Positions 11,967-22,615 of a stretch of 64,000 bases of DNA are shown here, one piece after another. This DNA comes from Pantoea vagans (GTDB lineage: Bacteria; Pseudomonadota; Gammaproteobacteria; Enterobacterales; Enterobacteriaceae): positions 3,162,001-3,226,000 of the forward strand of contig NZ_CP011427.1 of assembly GCF_001506165.1 (NCBI RefSeq), in the 5' to 3' direction. The first letter of the stretch is position 1. Each line of letters opens with the position of its first letter. A program made the translations under genes and the position numbers. The notes under the pieces were generated by a model. It was not told the origin of the DNA and made no database searches. It saw only the letters and a program-made list of their open reading frames with translations.

Positions 11967-13268
11967 TTATTGTTGTTTTGACCAGATCGCCTGCCAGCCT
12001 CGCTCATTGCTGGCAGCACCTTCACGGGTAACAAAGATTCCCGGTGCGCAAATCAGCGTCTGGTTGTAATAAATCAAGGGGATACGCTCACGTTGCCACG
12101 GCGGCACACCTAATTCCTGCCACAGTTTTTTCATGTCGCGGCCACCTGCACGCCCTTGCAGATGATAATAGCCGCGCGCCTGAAAACGAATGTTGATCGA
12201 TTCGCCTGCGGAAGGTTGTCGTAAAAGGGCCATTGCCGTATCGGCCTGCAATTCTCCTATACCACCGGGTAATGGCAGCGAGTAGCTGCGGTCATGCCAG
12301 GTTAGCGAGTGCTGACTTAGCGATGGCTGTGAAGTGAGCCAATAGAGTCGTTCACGATAACGATGAAGTTCAAACAGGCCAAAACGCAGGCAAGGATTCG
12401 CATCTCCACGGCTGAGCATTACCTCGTCGGTAATACGTTTTAACGCTGAACGTGAAGGCATTGTGCCCCCCTGCAATGCAATCCAGCGCCGCAGCAGCGC
12501 ATGCCGTCGCGCTTCGCTCATCGCTAACAGCGGAGTAAAATGCAGTGCGTCTTGGCCGTCGGTAAGTTGTGTTAACTGCTCCGCCAGCAATTCATCCAGC
12601 AACTGCTCTTGCTCGCCACAAAGGGCGGCACTGCGCGCGCTGGCTGCACTGAAATGCGGCCAGCGCGCCTGCAACAACGGCAGAATCTGCTGACGCAAAA
12701 AGTTGCGGTCATAACGGCTGTCGGCGTTACTTTCGTCTTCAATCCAGCTTAACTGCTGTTCTGCCGCATAGGCTTCAAGCTGTTCACGGCTTACATCCAG
12801 TAGCGGGCGCAGATGGAGATGCCCCTCAATTTCGCGCTGCACCGGCATCGCGGCTAATCCAGCCGGACCACTGCCACGTTTGAGTGCCAGCAGCAGCGTT
12901 TCGCATTGATCGTCGAGGTGCTGAGCAGTCAGTAAGCACTCACCGGGTTGCAGCTGTTGAAACAGGATTTGATAGCGCGCCTCACGCGCTGCAGCCTCGA
13001 TACCCTTAGCGGAACCGTCAACCTGTACATGCAGCACTTCGCAGGGAATGCGCCACTGCTGACAGATCTGCAGGCAGTGCGCGGCCCAACTATCGGCATT
13101 CGGGCTTAATCCGTGGTGAACATGTAACGCACGCACGTAAAGCTGCGGCAGTTGGCGTTGCCAACTGACCAACTGATGCAGCAAGACCGTGGAGTCCAGT
13201 CCGCCACTGAACGCCAGCACACAGCGGGCGTCGGGTGTCAGCAACGAAGCAAGATGGGAAAAAGACAT
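11967..13268 (-). CDS. tilS: tRNA-Ile lysidine synthetase TilS
   Basis: ATP-dependent enzyme that attaches lysine to C34 of the CAU-anticodon tRNA-Ile, making it read AUA and accept isoleucine. Essential in most bacteria. The ATG at 13268 gives 433 residues (E. coli 432) and has GGAA upstream. A longer start at 13280-13283 lacks a ribosome-binding site. The N-type ATP pyrophosphatase loop SGGLDS is at 21-26. The C-terminal domains TilS-C and a GRDMKKLWQELGVPPW segment are present. It is followed by the small cytochrome c gene and lies downstream of yaeR, as in E. coli. Confidence 0.95.
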   Translation of the reverse strand: MSFSHLASLLTPDARCVLAFSGGLDSTVLLHQLVSWQRQLPQLYVRALHVHHGLSPNADSWAAHCLQICQQWRIPCEVLHVQVDGSAKGIEAAAREARYQILFQQLQPGECLLTAQHLDDQCETLLLALKRGSGPAGLAAMPVQREIEGHLHLRPLLDVSREQLEAYAAEQQLSWIEDESNADSRYDRNFLRQQILPLLQARWPHFSAASARSAALCGEQEQLLDELLAEQLTQLTDGQDALHFTPLLAMSEARRHALLRRWIALQGGTMPSRSALKRITDEVMLSRGDANPCLRFGLFELHRYRERLYWLTSQPSLSQHSLTWHDRSYSLPLPGGIGELQADTAMALLRQPSAGESINIRFQARGYYHLQGRAGGRDMKKLWQELGVPPWQRERIPLIYYNQTLICAPGIFVTREGAASNERGWQAIWSKQQ

Positions 13269-13321
13269 AGCGCGTTCCATCAAAGCGGGCCGCCTGATTG
13301 CGACCCACAGCGGACGCTAGT

Positions 13322-13711
13322 TTACGCCTGATACAGCTCCAGCGGCAAACCGTCTGGATCGGGGAAGAACGTGCAGGCTTTACCGGTTAAGGCATCAATA
13401 CGGATCGGTTCGCACACCACGCCTTTCTCCGCAAGGGCGGCAATCGACAGCTCCACGTCATCAACACAAAAAGCCAGATGGCGCAGACCACAGGCTTCCG
13501 GGCCACTGACGCGCGCAGGAGGAGTGGGGAACGAGAACAGTTCAATGGTGTATACGCCATTCAGCCCCAGGTCCCCTTTCCACGAGTCGCGCTCGGCTCG
13601 GTAGTATTCGCCCAACAATTCAAAGCCTAACACGTCACAGTAAAACGCCTTACTGCGCTGGTAGTCGGTGGCAATAATGGCAATGTGGTGGATCTGTTTT
13701 ATCTGCAGCAT
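13322..13711 (-). CDS. yaeR: VOC-family (glyoxalase-like) protein YaeR
   Basis: A 129-residue single-chain member of the vicinal oxygen chelate superfamily; the reaction is not known. The ATG at 13711 matches the E. coli YaeR start (MLQIKQIHHIAII) and has GGAG upstream; an upstream in-frame start at 13729 was rejected. Likely metal-site residues are His in IHHIAII, Glu in YTIELFSFP, His in GLRHLAF and Glu in PLELYQ. It lies between tilS and ldcC as in E. coli. Confidence 0.93.
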   Translation of the reverse strand: MLQIKQIHHIAIIATDYQRSKAFYCDVLGFELLGEYYRAERDSWKGDLGLNGVYTIELFSFPTPPARVSGPEACGLRHLAFCVDDVELSIAALAEKGVVCEPIRIDALTGKACTFFPDPDGLPLELYQA

Positions 13712-13786
13712 AGCGGCTCCGGTTTTCACGTTAGCCGCATACCCTACGTGCTCTGCGCGGCGCTGAAAAGAGGCAATTATCCGAAC

Positions 13787-15937
13787 TTAGTCAACGTTCT
13801 CCTCCCGTAGCACACGAACCAGGTAACGGCCATCTTCGGTGAGCGTTGCCCCATGAATATCGGTTTCAAATCCAGGATAGTGCCGCCCGATAGTGCAGAG
13901 CATCAACAGGAAATCGAGTACGGCCCGGCTCTCCTCGGTGACCATTTCCCCTGGCATCACCAGCGGCACGCCCGGAGGATAAGGCAGAATCATATTGGCG
14001 GAAATGCGTCCCACCAACTCGCGGATATCCACCGTTTCAACGAATCCCTGCACCTGACGTTGAAATGCCTGGTGAGGTGTCATCTTCGATTCTGGCAACA
14101 CATCGAAGGCTTTAAGCATCAGGCGCGGCAGATCGTGTTGTAGGATCAGTTGGTGAATGCCCTGCGCCAGGGTCTGAATGCGCATATTACGGTAGAAGTC
14201 GGGATCTTCCGCATACAGATCCGGCAACATGTTTTTTACCCGCAGGTTGAGATCGTAGGCGCGTTTAAACTCGGTCAAACCGCGCAGTACGCTCATGGCC
14301 TTGGTTTTATCGATGCCAATACTGAACAGGAACAATAAATTGTATGGTCCCGTTTTCTCGACCACTACCCCACGTTGATCGAGGAATTTCGCCACCAGCG
14401 AGGCCGGAATGCCCTCTTCCGCCATGTGGCCCAGTTCACTCATGCCCGGTGTCAGAATGGTGACTTTAATCGGATCGAGATACATGTGATCGCGATCGGC
14501 ATGCGTAAAGCCGTGCCACTCCTCTTCGCCCGGCTGGATCGGCCAACACTCGGCTTCATCAATCTGTTCCGGTTGCCAGATATCAAAGAACCAGCCGTCA
14601 CACTCTTCGCGTAGACGCTGTATTTCACGCCGGAAATGCAGGGCTCGCTCTACCGAGCGATTAATCAGCCGTTTGCCCGGATTGCCACGCAGCATCGCCG
14701 CGGCGGTTTCGATGGATGAGACTATCGCGTAACTCGGCGATGTCGTGGTGTGCATCATGTAGGCTTCGTTAAAGGTGTCATGATCGTAATCGCCTTTGAT
14801 GTGAATCAGCGAAGCCTGTGAGAAAGCGGCCAGCAGTTTGTGTGTTGATTGGGTCTCATAAATCACCTTACCGGGAATGCGATCCCCGCTCATGCCACTT
14901 TTACCGGCGTAAATCGGATGGAAATTGGTATAGGGCACCCACGCAGAGTCGAAGTGGATCGATGGGACATCCAGCGTTTGTTTGATGTACTGCGTGTTGT
15001 ACAGCAGCCCATCATAAGTAGAGTTGGTGATCACCGCATGCACCGGCCAGTTGGCGCGTGGCGTGTTGTTTACCTTTTGCTGAATGCTGTCACGGGTGAA
15101 CTCACGCTGTGGAATGCCGCCGAGAATACCGAGCGCATTGCGGGTCGGTTTGAGCCAAATCGGAATGATGTCGCTCATCATCAGCAAATGCGTGAGTGAT
15201 TTATGGCAGTTGCGGTCAATGAGTACTGTGCTACCCGCTGGCGCGGCATACATCCCCACAATTTTGTTCGACGTCGATGTACCGTTGGTCACCATGTAGC
15301 TTTGTTCTGCGCCGAAAGTTCGCGCCACATACTCTTCTGCTTCAAGATGCGGACCGGTGTGGTCGAGCAGCGAACCGAGTTCCGTTACCGAGATCGACAC
15401 ATCCGCCTTGAGGGTATTGGCACCAAAGAAATCATAAAACAGACTGCCCACCGGGCTTTTCTGGAACGCGGTACCGCCCATGTGGCCAGGTGTGCAAAAG
15501 GTGTATTTGCCCTCTTTCACATAGGTGAACAGCGCCTTGGTCAGCGGCGGCATGATTTTGTCGATGTATTCATCGGTGTATTGGCGGATATGCAAGGCGA
15601 TATCGTCAGCCGCATTGAGCGCGTACTCGAAGAACTGCAACGCCATGCGCATTTCATTAATGCTGACATCCATTTGCGAATGGGTGTTGATGAAGGCGTA
15701 GAGCGGCAAATATTCATTGAGCTGATTGATGTCGCTACACAGCGCCAGACTGTAATCGTCCCAGTCAAAAATCACGCCACAGATGCGCGGATTGTGTTCA
15801 ATAAGCTTGAGCAGGTCGCTGGCATTGTTGGGATAAACGGTCTGGAAGCCTTGTAATTTGAGCGCTGCGTCCAGTTCGCGAATCGGTTCATCTTTGTAGA
15901 ACGCGCCGTGCGGTCCCATGATCGCAATAATATTCAA
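13787..15937 (-). CDS. ldcC: Lysine decarboxylase (constitutive type, LdcC)
   Basis: PLP-dependent fold-type I decarboxylase converting lysine to cadaverine and CO2, used in acid tolerance and polyamine supply. It has 716 residues (E. coli LdcC 713, CadA 715). The PLP lysine lies in STHKLLAAFSQAS near residue 367. The N-terminal response-regulator-like wing domain and the C-terminal domain ending in LVRVLREENVD are complete. No cadB antiporter is adjacent, and the position between yaeR and accA is that of E. coli ldcC, so it is called ldcC and not cadA. A GGAGG ribosome-binding site precedes the ATG. Confidence 0.93.
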   Translation of the reverse strand: MNIIAIMGPHGAFYKDEPIRELDAALKLQGFQTVYPNNASDLLKLIEHNPRICGVIFDWDDYSLALCSDINQLNEYLPLYAFINTHSQMDVSINEMRMALQFFEYALNAADDIALHIRQYTDEYIDKIMPPLTKALFTYVKEGKYTFCTPGHMGGTAFQKSPVGSLFYDFFGANTLKADVSISVTELGSLLDHTGPHLEAEEYVARTFGAEQSYMVTNGTSTSNKIVGMYAAPAGSTVLIDRNCHKSLTHLLMMSDIIPIWLKPTRNALGILGGIPQREFTRDSIQQKVNNTPRANWPVHAVITNSTYDGLLYNTQYIKQTLDVPSIHFDSAWVPYTNFHPIYAGKSGMSGDRIPGKVIYETQSTHKLLAAFSQASLIHIKGDYDHDTFNEAYMMHTTTSPSYAIVSSIETAAAMLRGNPGKRLINRSVERALHFRREIQRLREECDGWFFDIWQPEQIDEAECWPIQPGEEEWHGFTHADRDHMYLDPIKVTILTPGMSELGHMAEEGIPASLVAKFLDQRGVVVEKTGPYNLLFLFSIGIDKTKAMSVLRGLTEFKRAYDLNLRVKNMLPDLYAEDPDFYRNMRIQTLAQGIHQLILQHDLPRLMLKAFDVLPESKMTPHQAFQRQVQGFVETVDIRELVGRISANMILPYPPGVPLVMPGEMVTEESRAVLDFLLMLCTIGRHYPGFETDIHGATLTEDGRYLVRVLREENVD

Positions 15938-16051
15938 TGCTCACCTCCTGTGGTGTTATGGCACTGAATAAGGATAGCGAAAACTGGCGGGTGAATGTTC
16001 TGGAAAGGTGTGCTGTTAATGAGAGGTTTCGCTGTAAGTCGTGTGCAAGGT

Positions 16052-16153
16052 CCAGAGTAGGCCAGCCCGATCGCAAAGGAAACACGCATCCATGCAGATC
16101 TGCCGGGCCGTCCATGGCCCGGACGCTTTGCTATTCGGGCTGGCCTTCTCTGG
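16052..16153. repeat. Nested palindrome in the accA-ldcC intergenic region
   Basis: Outer arms at 16052-16078 and 16126-16153 are imperfect inverted repeats of about 27 bp; the core GGCCAGCCCG pairs with CGGGCTGGCC. Within the loop a second perfect 7-bp inverted repeat, CCGGGCC / GGCCCGG (16103-16122), forms an inner hairpin. The 3' arm (16121-16153) recurs as a direct repeat at 16234-16266 with 27 of 33 bases identical. The structure resembles a short mobile palindromic element or folded RNA; I cannot match it to a named family. Confidence 0.7.
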
Positions 16154-16233
16154 CCGGTTAGATTGTTATTGCTGCCCAATCCACAGTCGTCTGTTTGAGC
16201 CCCTCATCATTTAGGACAGTTCAAGGAGTAAAT

Positions 16234-16266
16234 GGACGCCTTGCACTTCGGACTGGCCTTTACTGG
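16234..16266. repeat. Second partial copy of the palindrome arm
   Basis: Begins GGACGCCTTGCACTTCGGAC and matches the 3' arm of the nested palindrome at 16121-16153 at 27 of 33 positions. No matching inverted arm is visible next to it, so it looks like a truncated copy. Confidence 0.6.
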
Positions 16267-16310
16267 ACCACGCAATGAGCGCATAGCAACGACACCTAAA
16301 CTAAAGACAT

Positions 16311-16334
16311 AAAAAAAGCGGACCTCAGTCCGCT
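16311..16334 (-). terminator. Rho-independent terminator of the dnaE-accA operon
   Basis: On the minus strand the stem AGCGGAC / GTCCGCT (16334-16317) with a short loop is followed by seven T. It lies 24 bp after the accA stop and ends the long rpsB-to-accA gene block. Confidence 0.92.
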
Positions 16335-16358
16335 TCTCTTCACTCATTACAGCTTGCT

Positions 16359-17318
16359 TTATGCGTAGCCGTAGCTCATCAGACGCTGATAGCGACGGTT
16401 AAGCAACTCTTCGGTGCTCAGCACGTCGAGATCGGCCAGATCGGCTAACAGCTGTTTCTTCAACGCCCCAGCCATGTCGACTGGATGACGATGCGCGCCG
16501 CCCAGTGGCTCTGGAATGATTGAGTCAATCAGCTTCAACTCTTTCAGACGATCGGCAGTGATGCCCATCGCTTCCGCAGCCAGTGGCGCTTTATCGGCGC
16601 TTTTCCACAGAATCGACGCACAACCTTCCGGTGAGATCACCGAGTAGGTGCTGTACTGCAGCATGTTCACTTTATCGCCCACGCCAATCGCCAGCGCACC
16701 ACCGGAACCGCCTTCACCAATCACGGTACAGATGACCGGGATTTTCAGGCCAGACATCTCACGCAGATTACGCGCGATAGCTTCGGACTGACCGCGCTCT
16801 TCTGCGCCCACGCCCGGATATGCACCCGGCGTGTCGATGAAGGTAATCAGTGGCATCTTGAAGCGTTCAGCCATCTCCATCAGTCGCAACGCTTTACGAT
16901 AGCCTTCTGGAGCGGGCATACCAAAGTTACGACGGATCTTCTCTTTGGTTTCACGACCTTTCTGATGGCCAATCACCATCACTGGACGACCATCAAGACG
17001 GGCAATACCGCCGACAATCGCTTTGTCATCGGCATAGGCGCGGTCGCCTGCCAACTCATCGAAATCATCAAACGCGTTGCGGACATAGTCCAGCGTGTAA
17101 GGGCGCAGCGGGTGACGCGCGAGCTGCGCAACCTGCCAGGCACCTAAATCGGAGAAGATTTTACGGGTCAGCTCAACGCTTTTTTCACGTAGACGCTGCA
17201 CTTCTTCATCCAGATTAATATCGTGTTTCTCATCTGAACGGCCAATTGACTTCAGCGAGTCGATTTTCGCTTCCAGTTCTGCGATTGGCTGTTCAAAATC
17301 CAGGTAATTAAGACTCAT
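16359..17318 (-). CDS. accA: Acetyl-CoA carboxylase carboxyltransferase subunit alpha
   Basis: Alpha subunit of the carboxyltransferase that moves CO2 from carboxybiotin to acetyl-CoA, giving malonyl-CoA, the first committed step of fatty-acid synthesis. It has 319 residues, as in E. coli. The carboxyltransferase core includes [20 protein letters not shown] and the oxyanion-forming [15 protein letters not shown]. It starts 12 bp after dnaE and is the last gene of the operon. AccD, its partner, is encoded elsewhere. Confidence 0.98.
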   Translation of the reverse strand: MSLNYLDFEQPIAELEAKIDSLKSIGRSDEKHDINLDEEVQRLREKSVELTRKIFSDLGAWQVAQLARHPLRPYTLDYVRNAFDDFDELAGDRAYADDKAIVGGIARLDGRPVMVIGHQKGRETKEKIRRNFGMPAPEGYRKALRLMEMAERFKMPLITFIDTPGAYPGVGAEERGQSEAIARNLREMSGLKIPVICTVIGEGGSGGALAIGVGDKVNMLQYSTYSVISPEGCASILWKSADKAPLAAEAMGITADRLKELKLIDSIIPEPLGGAHRHPVDMAGALKKQLLADLADLDVLSTEELLNRRYQRLMSYGYA

Positions 17319-17330
17319 AATGTTCCTGTT

Positions 17331-20300
17331 TTAGTCAAACTCCAGTTCCACCTGCTCCGATCCTACTAACGACCGCAAATCGTTGAGTAAACGATCGCTG
17401 GGCGAAATTCGCCACGCTGCACCAAAGCGCAGCTTCGCCCGCGCATCTGCTCTCTGATAATAGAGATGCACCGGAATGGTCCCGGAACGATGAGGCTCCA
17501 GAGACTGGCGGAGACGGTTTAAAAGCTGGTCATCAATTTGCCTGTCCGTCAGCGAGATAGCAAGTCCGCGCGCGTATTTTTCCCGCGCTTCGTCGATGTC
17601 CATCACTTCTCGAGCGGTCATTTTAAGGCCACCGCTAAAGTCATCAAAGCTGACCTGTCCACTGACGATCAGGATACGGTCTTTCTCCAGCAACTGCTGG
17701 TATTTATCTAACGCATCGGTAAATAACATCACTTCCAGACGACCAGAACGATCGTCGAGAGTACAAATACCAATTCGGTTGCCGCGCTTGGTGACCATCA
17801 CGCGGGCGGCAATCACCAGCCCCGCGGCGATGGTTACTTTACCACGATCCGTTGGATGCATGTCCTTCAGGCGCATGCCGCCAACGTAGCGATCGATCTC
17901 TTTCAAATACTGATTGATGGGATGACCCGTGAGGTACAGCCCGAGCGTCTCACGTTCGCCATCCAACTGAATTTGTTCAGGCCAGGGCGTAATATTGGTA
18001 TAGGACTTCTCAACCTGCTCTGGCTCTTCTGCCAGCACGCCAAACATATCCGCCTGACCTGTGGCTTCCGCTTTCGCGTGCTGGTCCGCCGCTTTCAGCG
18101 CATCGCTGAGCGCACTCATCAAGGCGGCACGATGCGGGCCCAGACGATCGAATGCGCCCGACATGATCAGCTTTTCCATCACACGTCGGTTGATCTTCTT
18201 GGTATCGGTGCGCGCACAGAGATCAAACAGCTCTTTGAAGTAGCCGCCTTCGTTTCGCGCTTCAATAATCGCTTCGATCGGACCTTCACCTACGCCTTTA
18301 ATCGCGCCGATGCCGTAAACGATCTCACCTTCATCATTGACGTGGAACGGATACAAGCCGGAGTTAATGTCTGGCGGCAACACTTTCAACCCCATGCGCC
18401 AGCACTCATCCACCAGACCAACCACCTTCTCGGTGTTATCCATATCCGCGGTCATCACCGCCGCCATAAACTCGGCGGGATAGTGCGCTTTTAGCCATAG
18501 CGTTTGATATGACACCAAAGCATAGGCTGCCGAGTGCGACTTGTTAAAGCCATAACCGGCGAATTTCTCTACCAGATCGAAGATCTTCATCGAGAGTTCG
18601 CCATCAACACCCATGCTCTCGGCACCGTCCTGGAACACTGAACGCTGCTTGGCCATCTCTTCGGGTTTCTTTTTACCCATAGCACGGCGCAGCATATCCG
18701 CACCGCCCAGGGTATAACCCGACAGCACCTGAGCGATCTGCATCACCTGTTCCTGATACAGAATGATGCCGTAGGTCGGTTCCAGCACCGGCTTCAGGGT
18801 TTCGTGCTGCCACTGAATATCCGGATAGGATATCTCTTCACGACCGTGCTTACGGTCAATGAAGTTATCTACCATGCCTGATTGCAGCGGCCCCGGACGG
18901 AACAGCGCCACCAGTGCGATCATATCTTCAAAGCAGTCCGGCTTAAGACGTTTGATCAAGTCTTTCATGCCGCGCGATTCAAGCTGGAATACCGCCGTGG
19001 TTTCCGAACGCTGCAGCATATCGAAGCTTTTCTTGTCATCCAGCGGGATGGCGGCGATATCGATCGGCTCCAGCCCCTCTTTGGCGCGGCGCGGGTTAAT
19101 CATCTTCAGCGCCCAGTCAATGATGGTGAGCGTGCGTAGGCCAAGGAAGTCAAACTTCACCAGCCCGGCATATTCCACATCATTCTTATCAAACTGGGTG
19201 ACCGGGAACTGGCCGTTTTCATCGCAGTAAAGCGGGGCGAAGTCGGTGATTTTGGTTGGCGCGATCACCACACCACCGGCGTGTTTACCGGCGTTACGCG
19301 TGACACCTTCCAGCTTACGCGCCATATCAATCAGCGCTTTGACCTCTTCATCTGCCTCGTAGATTTCCGGCAGTTGCGGTTCCGCTTCAAAGGCTTTTTC
19401 CAGCGTCATGCCGGGATCGGGCGGGATCAGCTTGGAGATACGATCGACAAAACCATACGGATGACCGAGCACGCGCCCCACGTCGCGGATAACCGCTTTC
19501 GCCGCCATGGTTCCGAAGGTGATGATCTGTGATACCGCTTCACGGCCATACATCTCAGCAACGTGATCGATGACCTGGTCGCGCTTCTCCATGCAGAAAT
19601 CGACGTCGAAGTCAGGCATCGACACACGCTCTGGGTTGAGGAAACGTTCGAACAGCAGGTCAAACTCCAGCGGATCAAGGTCAGTGATTTTCAGCGCATA
19701 GGCCACCAATGATCCTGCACCTGAACCACGGCCCGGCCCAACCGGAATGCCGTTATCCTTCGACCACTGGATAAACTCCATCACGATCAGGAAGTAGCCC
19801 GGAAATCCCATCTGGTTGATAACGTTAAGTTCAATCTCCAGACGTTCATCGTATTCTGGTCGCTTTTCAGCACGCAGTTTGTCATCCGGGAACAGGAATT
19901 CCAGACGTTCTTCCAGCCCCTCGCGCGATTTCATCACCAGGAAGTCTTCGGTACTCATTTCACCGGTGGGGAACTGTGGCAAGAAGTACTCACCAAGGCG
20001 AACCGTGACGTTACAACGCTTAGCAATCTCTACGCTGTTTTCCAGTGCTTCTGGGATGTCCGAGAACAGCTCGCACATCTCCTCTTCACTGCGCATATAT
20101 TGCTGAGGACTGTAATTGCGCGGACGCTTGGGATCGTCCAGCGTATAGCCATCGTGGATGGCAACGCGAATTTCATGCGCGTCAAAGTCTTCCTCGTTGA
20201 GGAAACAGACTTCATTGGTCGCCACCACCGGCACGCCCTCGGCAATCGCCAACTCAACGGCGGCATGCAGATAGGTCTCTTCATCGGCACGCCCGGTGCG

Positions 20301-20813
20301 CGTCAATTCAAGGTAGTAGCGGTTTGGGAAATGTTCCTGATAAAAACTGAGACATTGCGCCACCAGCGCGCTGTTACCACGTAGCAGACTCCGGCCAACA
20401 TCACCACGGCGTCCACCGGAAAGCAAGATGAGCCCTTCGCCTAATTCAACCAGCCAGTCACGATCGATAATCGGCCCTGCGATGCCATAGCCACGTTGAT
20501 AGGCTCGTGAAATCAGCAGCGTCAGATTTTGGTAACCGGTGTTATTGGCGGCGAGTACCGTCAGTTGGGTCAGCTCATCACCCATCAATTCACTGGCAAC
20601 GTGGAAGTCCGCACCGACGATCGGTTTTACCCCTGCATCGTGCGCGCTACCGTAGAATCGCACCAAACCACAGAGGTTGATGTAATCGGTGATGGCAATC
20701 GCCGGCATGCCGAGCGCAGCCGCCTTTTTGACCAGCGGCTTGGTTTTCGCCAGGCCATCCACCATGGAGTAGTCGCTATGGACGCGCAGATGTATAAAAC
20801 GAGGATCAGCCAT
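17331..20813 (-). CDS. dnaE: DNA polymerase III subunit alpha
   Basis: Catalytic subunit of the replicative polymerase. It has 1160 residues, identical in length to E. coli DnaE. The N-terminal PHP domain starts with [19 protein letters not shown]. The polymerase active site includes [12 protein letters not shown] (Asp pair near 401 and 403) and a third Asp near 555 in [10 protein letters not shown]. The beta-clamp and tau-binding C-terminal region with its OB-fold is complete. It lies between rnhB and accA, as in E. coli. Confidence 0.98.
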   Translation of the reverse strand: MADPRFIHLRVHSDYSMVDGLAKTKPLVKKAAALGMPAIAITDYINLCGLVRFYGSAHDAGVKPIVGADFHVASELMGDELTQLTVLAANNTGYQNLTLLISRAYQRGYGIAGPIIDRDWLVELGEGLILLSGGRRGDVGRSLLRGNSALVAQCLSFYQEHFPNRYYLELTRTGRADEETYLHAAVELAIAEGVPVVATNEVCFLNEEDFDAHEIRVAIHDGYTLDDPKRPRNYSPQQYMRSEEEMCELFSDIPEALENSVEIAKRCNVTVRLGEYFLPQFPTGEMSTEDFLVMKSREGLEERLEFLFPDDKLRAEKRPEYDERLEIELNVINQMGFPGYFLIVMEFIQWSKDNGIPVGPGRGSGAGSLVAYALKITDLDPLEFDLLFERFLNPERVSMPDFDVDFCMEKRDQVIDHVAEMYGREAVSQIITFGTMAAKAVIRDVGRVLGHPYGFVDRISKLIPPDPGMTLEKAFEAEPQLPEIYEADEEVKALIDMARKLEGVTRNAGKHAGGVVIAPTKITDFAPLYCDENGQFPVTQFDKNDVEYAGLVKFDFLGLRTLTIIDWALKMINPRRAKEGLEPIDIAAIPLDDKKSFDMLQRSETTAVFQLESRGMKDLIKRLKPDCFEDMIALVALFRPGPLQSGMVDNFIDRKHGREEISYPDIQWQHETLKPVLEPTYGIILYQEQVMQIAQVLSGYTLGGADMLRRAMGKKKPEEMAKQRSVFQDGAESMGVDGELSMKIFDLVEKFAGYGFNKSHSAAYALVSYQTLWLKAHYPAEFMAAVMTADMDNTEKVVGLVDECWRMGLKVLPPDINSGLYPFHVNDEGEIVYGIGAIKGVGEGPIEAIIEARNEGGYFKELFDLCARTDTKKINRRVMEKLIMSGAFDRLGPHRAALMSALSDALKAADQHAKAEATGQADMFGVLAEEPEQVEKSYTNITPWPEQIQLDGERETLGLYLTGHPINQYLKEIDRYVGGMRLKDMHPTDRGKVTIAAGLVIAARVMVTKRGNRIGICTLDDRSGRLEVMLFTDALDKYQQLLEKDRILIVSGQVSFDDFSGGLKMTAREVMDIDEAREKYARGLAISLTDRQIDDQLLNRLRQSLEPHRSGTIPVHLYYQRADARAKLRFGAAWRISPSDRLLNDLRSLVGSEQVELEFD

Positions 20814-20844
20814 ATCAGTTTCCGGTTAAAACAGCGTCAGGCTA

Positions 20845-21471
20845 TTAAAGCGTAGTTGGCTGACGCGCGGCCAGCACATCAGCATCAATCAAAGCATTAC
20901 GCACCGGCGCAAAGCTGCGACGGTGATGAGGCGTGGCACCAAACTGCGCCAGTTTTTCCATGTGCAACGCGGTCGGATAGCCTTTATGTTGGGCAAACCC
21001 ATATTCCGGAAACAGCAGATCCAACTCTGCCATTTCACGGTCACGCGTCACTTTGGCGATAATCGATGCAGCGCTGATCTCTTGCACCAGGCTATCGCCC
21101 TTCACCACTGCCTGAGAGGGCATCGGCAGCGCCGGGCAACGGTTACCATCGATCAACACAAAATCTGGCGTGACAGACAAGCCCGCAACGGCACGCTGCA
21201 TCGCCAGCATGGTAGCGTGCAAAATATTCAGCTGATCAATCTCTTCAGGCTCGGCACGGCCAAGACTCCAGGCCAGCGCCTTTTCTTTGATCTCGTCATA
21301 CAAAGCCAGACGACGTTTCTCAGAAAGCTTTTTTGAATCGGCCAAACCCACGATTGGATTAGCGGGATCGAGGATCACGGCAGCCGTAACCACCGCACCA
21401 ACCAGTGGACCGCGTCCGACTTCATCAACGCCCGCAATACATTGTGCGTTGGGATAGATAAACTCAGCCAT
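20845..21471 (-). CDS. rnhB: Ribonuclease HII
   Basis: Endonuclease that cuts at single ribonucleotides in DNA and starts ribonucleotide excision repair. The ATG at 21471 gives 208 residues (E. coli 198), overlapping the end of lpxB by 8 bp; a longer frame to 21540 runs inside lpxB and was rejected. The motif DEVGRG at 15-20 supplies D15 and E16, and D near 107 lies in VLIDGNRCP. The C-terminus is about ten residues longer than in E. coli ([13 protein letters not shown]). Confidence 0.95.
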   Translation of the reverse strand: MAEFIYPNAQCIAGVDEVGRGPLVGAVVTAAVILDPANPIVGLADSKKLSEKRRLALYDEIKEKALAWSLGRAEPEEIDQLNILHATMLAMQRAVAGLSVTPDFVLIDGNRCPALPMPSQAVVKGDSLVQEISAASIIAKVTRDREMAELDLLFPEYGFAQHKGYPTALHMEKLAQFGATPHHRRSFAPVRNALIDADVLAARQPTTL

Positions 21472-22612
21472 TGGCGATCTCCAGCACGGCATCCGCGGCC
21501 TGCTCATCGGCGTTCCAGCGAATCTGTTGGTGTAATTCATTGAAGGTGTGCATCAGTGCATCACGCTCTGGCCCTGCATGAAGCAGAGGTTCCAGTGCTG
21601 CGGCCAGCGATTTCGGCTGACACTCATCCTGCAGCAACTCTTTGACCAGCTCACGGCCCGCCAGCAGATTAGGCAATGATACGTAGGGTGTTTTTACCAA
21701 CCGCTTTGCCAACCAGAAGGTGAACGGCTTCATGCGATAGCCCACCACCATCGGACACTTCGCCAGCATGCACTCCAGGGCGGCCGTCCCCGATGCCAAA
21801 ATTGCAGCATCGCTGGCGATCATCGCCTGGCGACCTTTGCCATCCAGCAAATGCATCGGTAGCTCTGGCGCAACCTCGGCTTTGATATGCTCAAACTGCT
21901 CACGACGCTTGGCATTCACCAGCGGCACGACAATTTCCAACGTCGGATATCGTTGGCGCAGCAACTGCGCCGCACGCAGGAAATCAGCGCTGAGCATTTC
22001 CACTTCCGCACCGCGGCTACCAGGCAGCAAACCAAGGCAAATAGCATCATCAGCAATACCTAACTCACGGCGTGCTGCAGACTTATCGGGCTGCAGTGGC
22101 ATCGCATCCGCCATGGTGTGGCCAATAAACCGGCACGGTACGTTGAAGCGATCGTAAAACGCTTTTTCGAACGGCAGGAACGCCAGCACCAGATTGGTGT
22201 TGCGACCAATCTTGAATACACGTTTTTGACGCCATGCCCAAACTGACGGACTGACGTAATGAATGGTGCGAATACCCGCGCGCTTGAGGCTACCTTCCAA
22301 CGTAATGTTGAAATCCGGTGCATCAATGCCGACGAACACATCTGGTTTGAGTTCGGTTAAGCGCTGCGTTAAATCTTTGCGAATTTTTAGCAAGCGGCGC
22401 AAACGGCCGAGCACTTCGACAATGCCCATGACCGCCAGCTCTTCCATCTCATACCAGGCTTCACAGCCTTCGGCTTGCATCAATGGGCCGGCAACGCCGA
22501 CAAAGCGGGCATCGGGATGGCGCGCTTTCAACGCACGAATAAGACCTGCACCAAGAATATCGCCGGAGGTTTCTCCGGCGACCAAGGCAATCGTTAAGGG
22601 ACGCACTGACAT
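21464..22612 (-). CDS. lpxB: Lipid-A-disaccharide synthase
   Basis: GT19 glycosyltransferase at the inner membrane that joins UDP-2,3-diacylglucosamine and lipid X to form the lipid A disaccharide. It has 382 residues, as in E. coli. Conserved segments [21 protein letters not shown] and [12 protein letters not shown] are present. It starts 3 bp after lpxA and overlaps rnhB by 8 bp. Confidence 0.98.
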   Translation of the reverse strand: MSVRPLTIALVAGETSGDILGAGLIRALKARHPDARFVGVAGPLMQAEGCEAWYEMEELAVMGIVEVLGRLRRLLKIRKDLTQRLTELKPDVFVGIDAPDFNITLEGSLKRAGIRTIHYVSPSVWAWRQKRVFKIGRNTNLVLAFLPFEKAFYDRFNVPCRFIGHTMADAMPLQPDKSAARRELGIADDAICLGLLPGSRGAEVEMLSADFLRAAQLLRQRYPTLEIVVPLVNAKRREQFEHIKAEVAPELPMHLLDGKGRQAMIASDAAILASGTAALECMLAKCPMVVGYRMKPFTFWLAKRLVKTPYVSLPNLLAGRELVKELLQDECQPKSLAAALEPLLHAGPERDALMHTFNELHQQIRWNADEQAADAVLEIANG

Positions 22613-22615
22613 GGA

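Larger units (their letters stand above)
15938..16358. other. 421-bp intergenic region between accA and ldcC
   Basis: No gene is seen. It contains the ldcC ribosome-binding site, a large nested palindrome (16052-16153), a second partial copy of one palindrome arm (16234-16266) and the accA terminator (16311-16334). Short frames on both strands follow the palindrome arms and lack codon character. Confidence 0.8.

Noticed and set aside
15203..15856. 217-codon plus-strand frame over ldcC
   Set aside because: Antisense to full-length ldcC with no supporting signals.
13787..15937. Calling the lysine decarboxylase cadA (inducible)
   Set aside because: No cadB or cadC neighbour, and the location between yaeR and accA is that of ldcC.
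16052..16153. Rho-independent terminator for ldcC or accA
   Set aside because: The structure is too long and lacks a U tract; accA already has a clear terminator at 16311-16334 and ldcC runs in the other direction from here.
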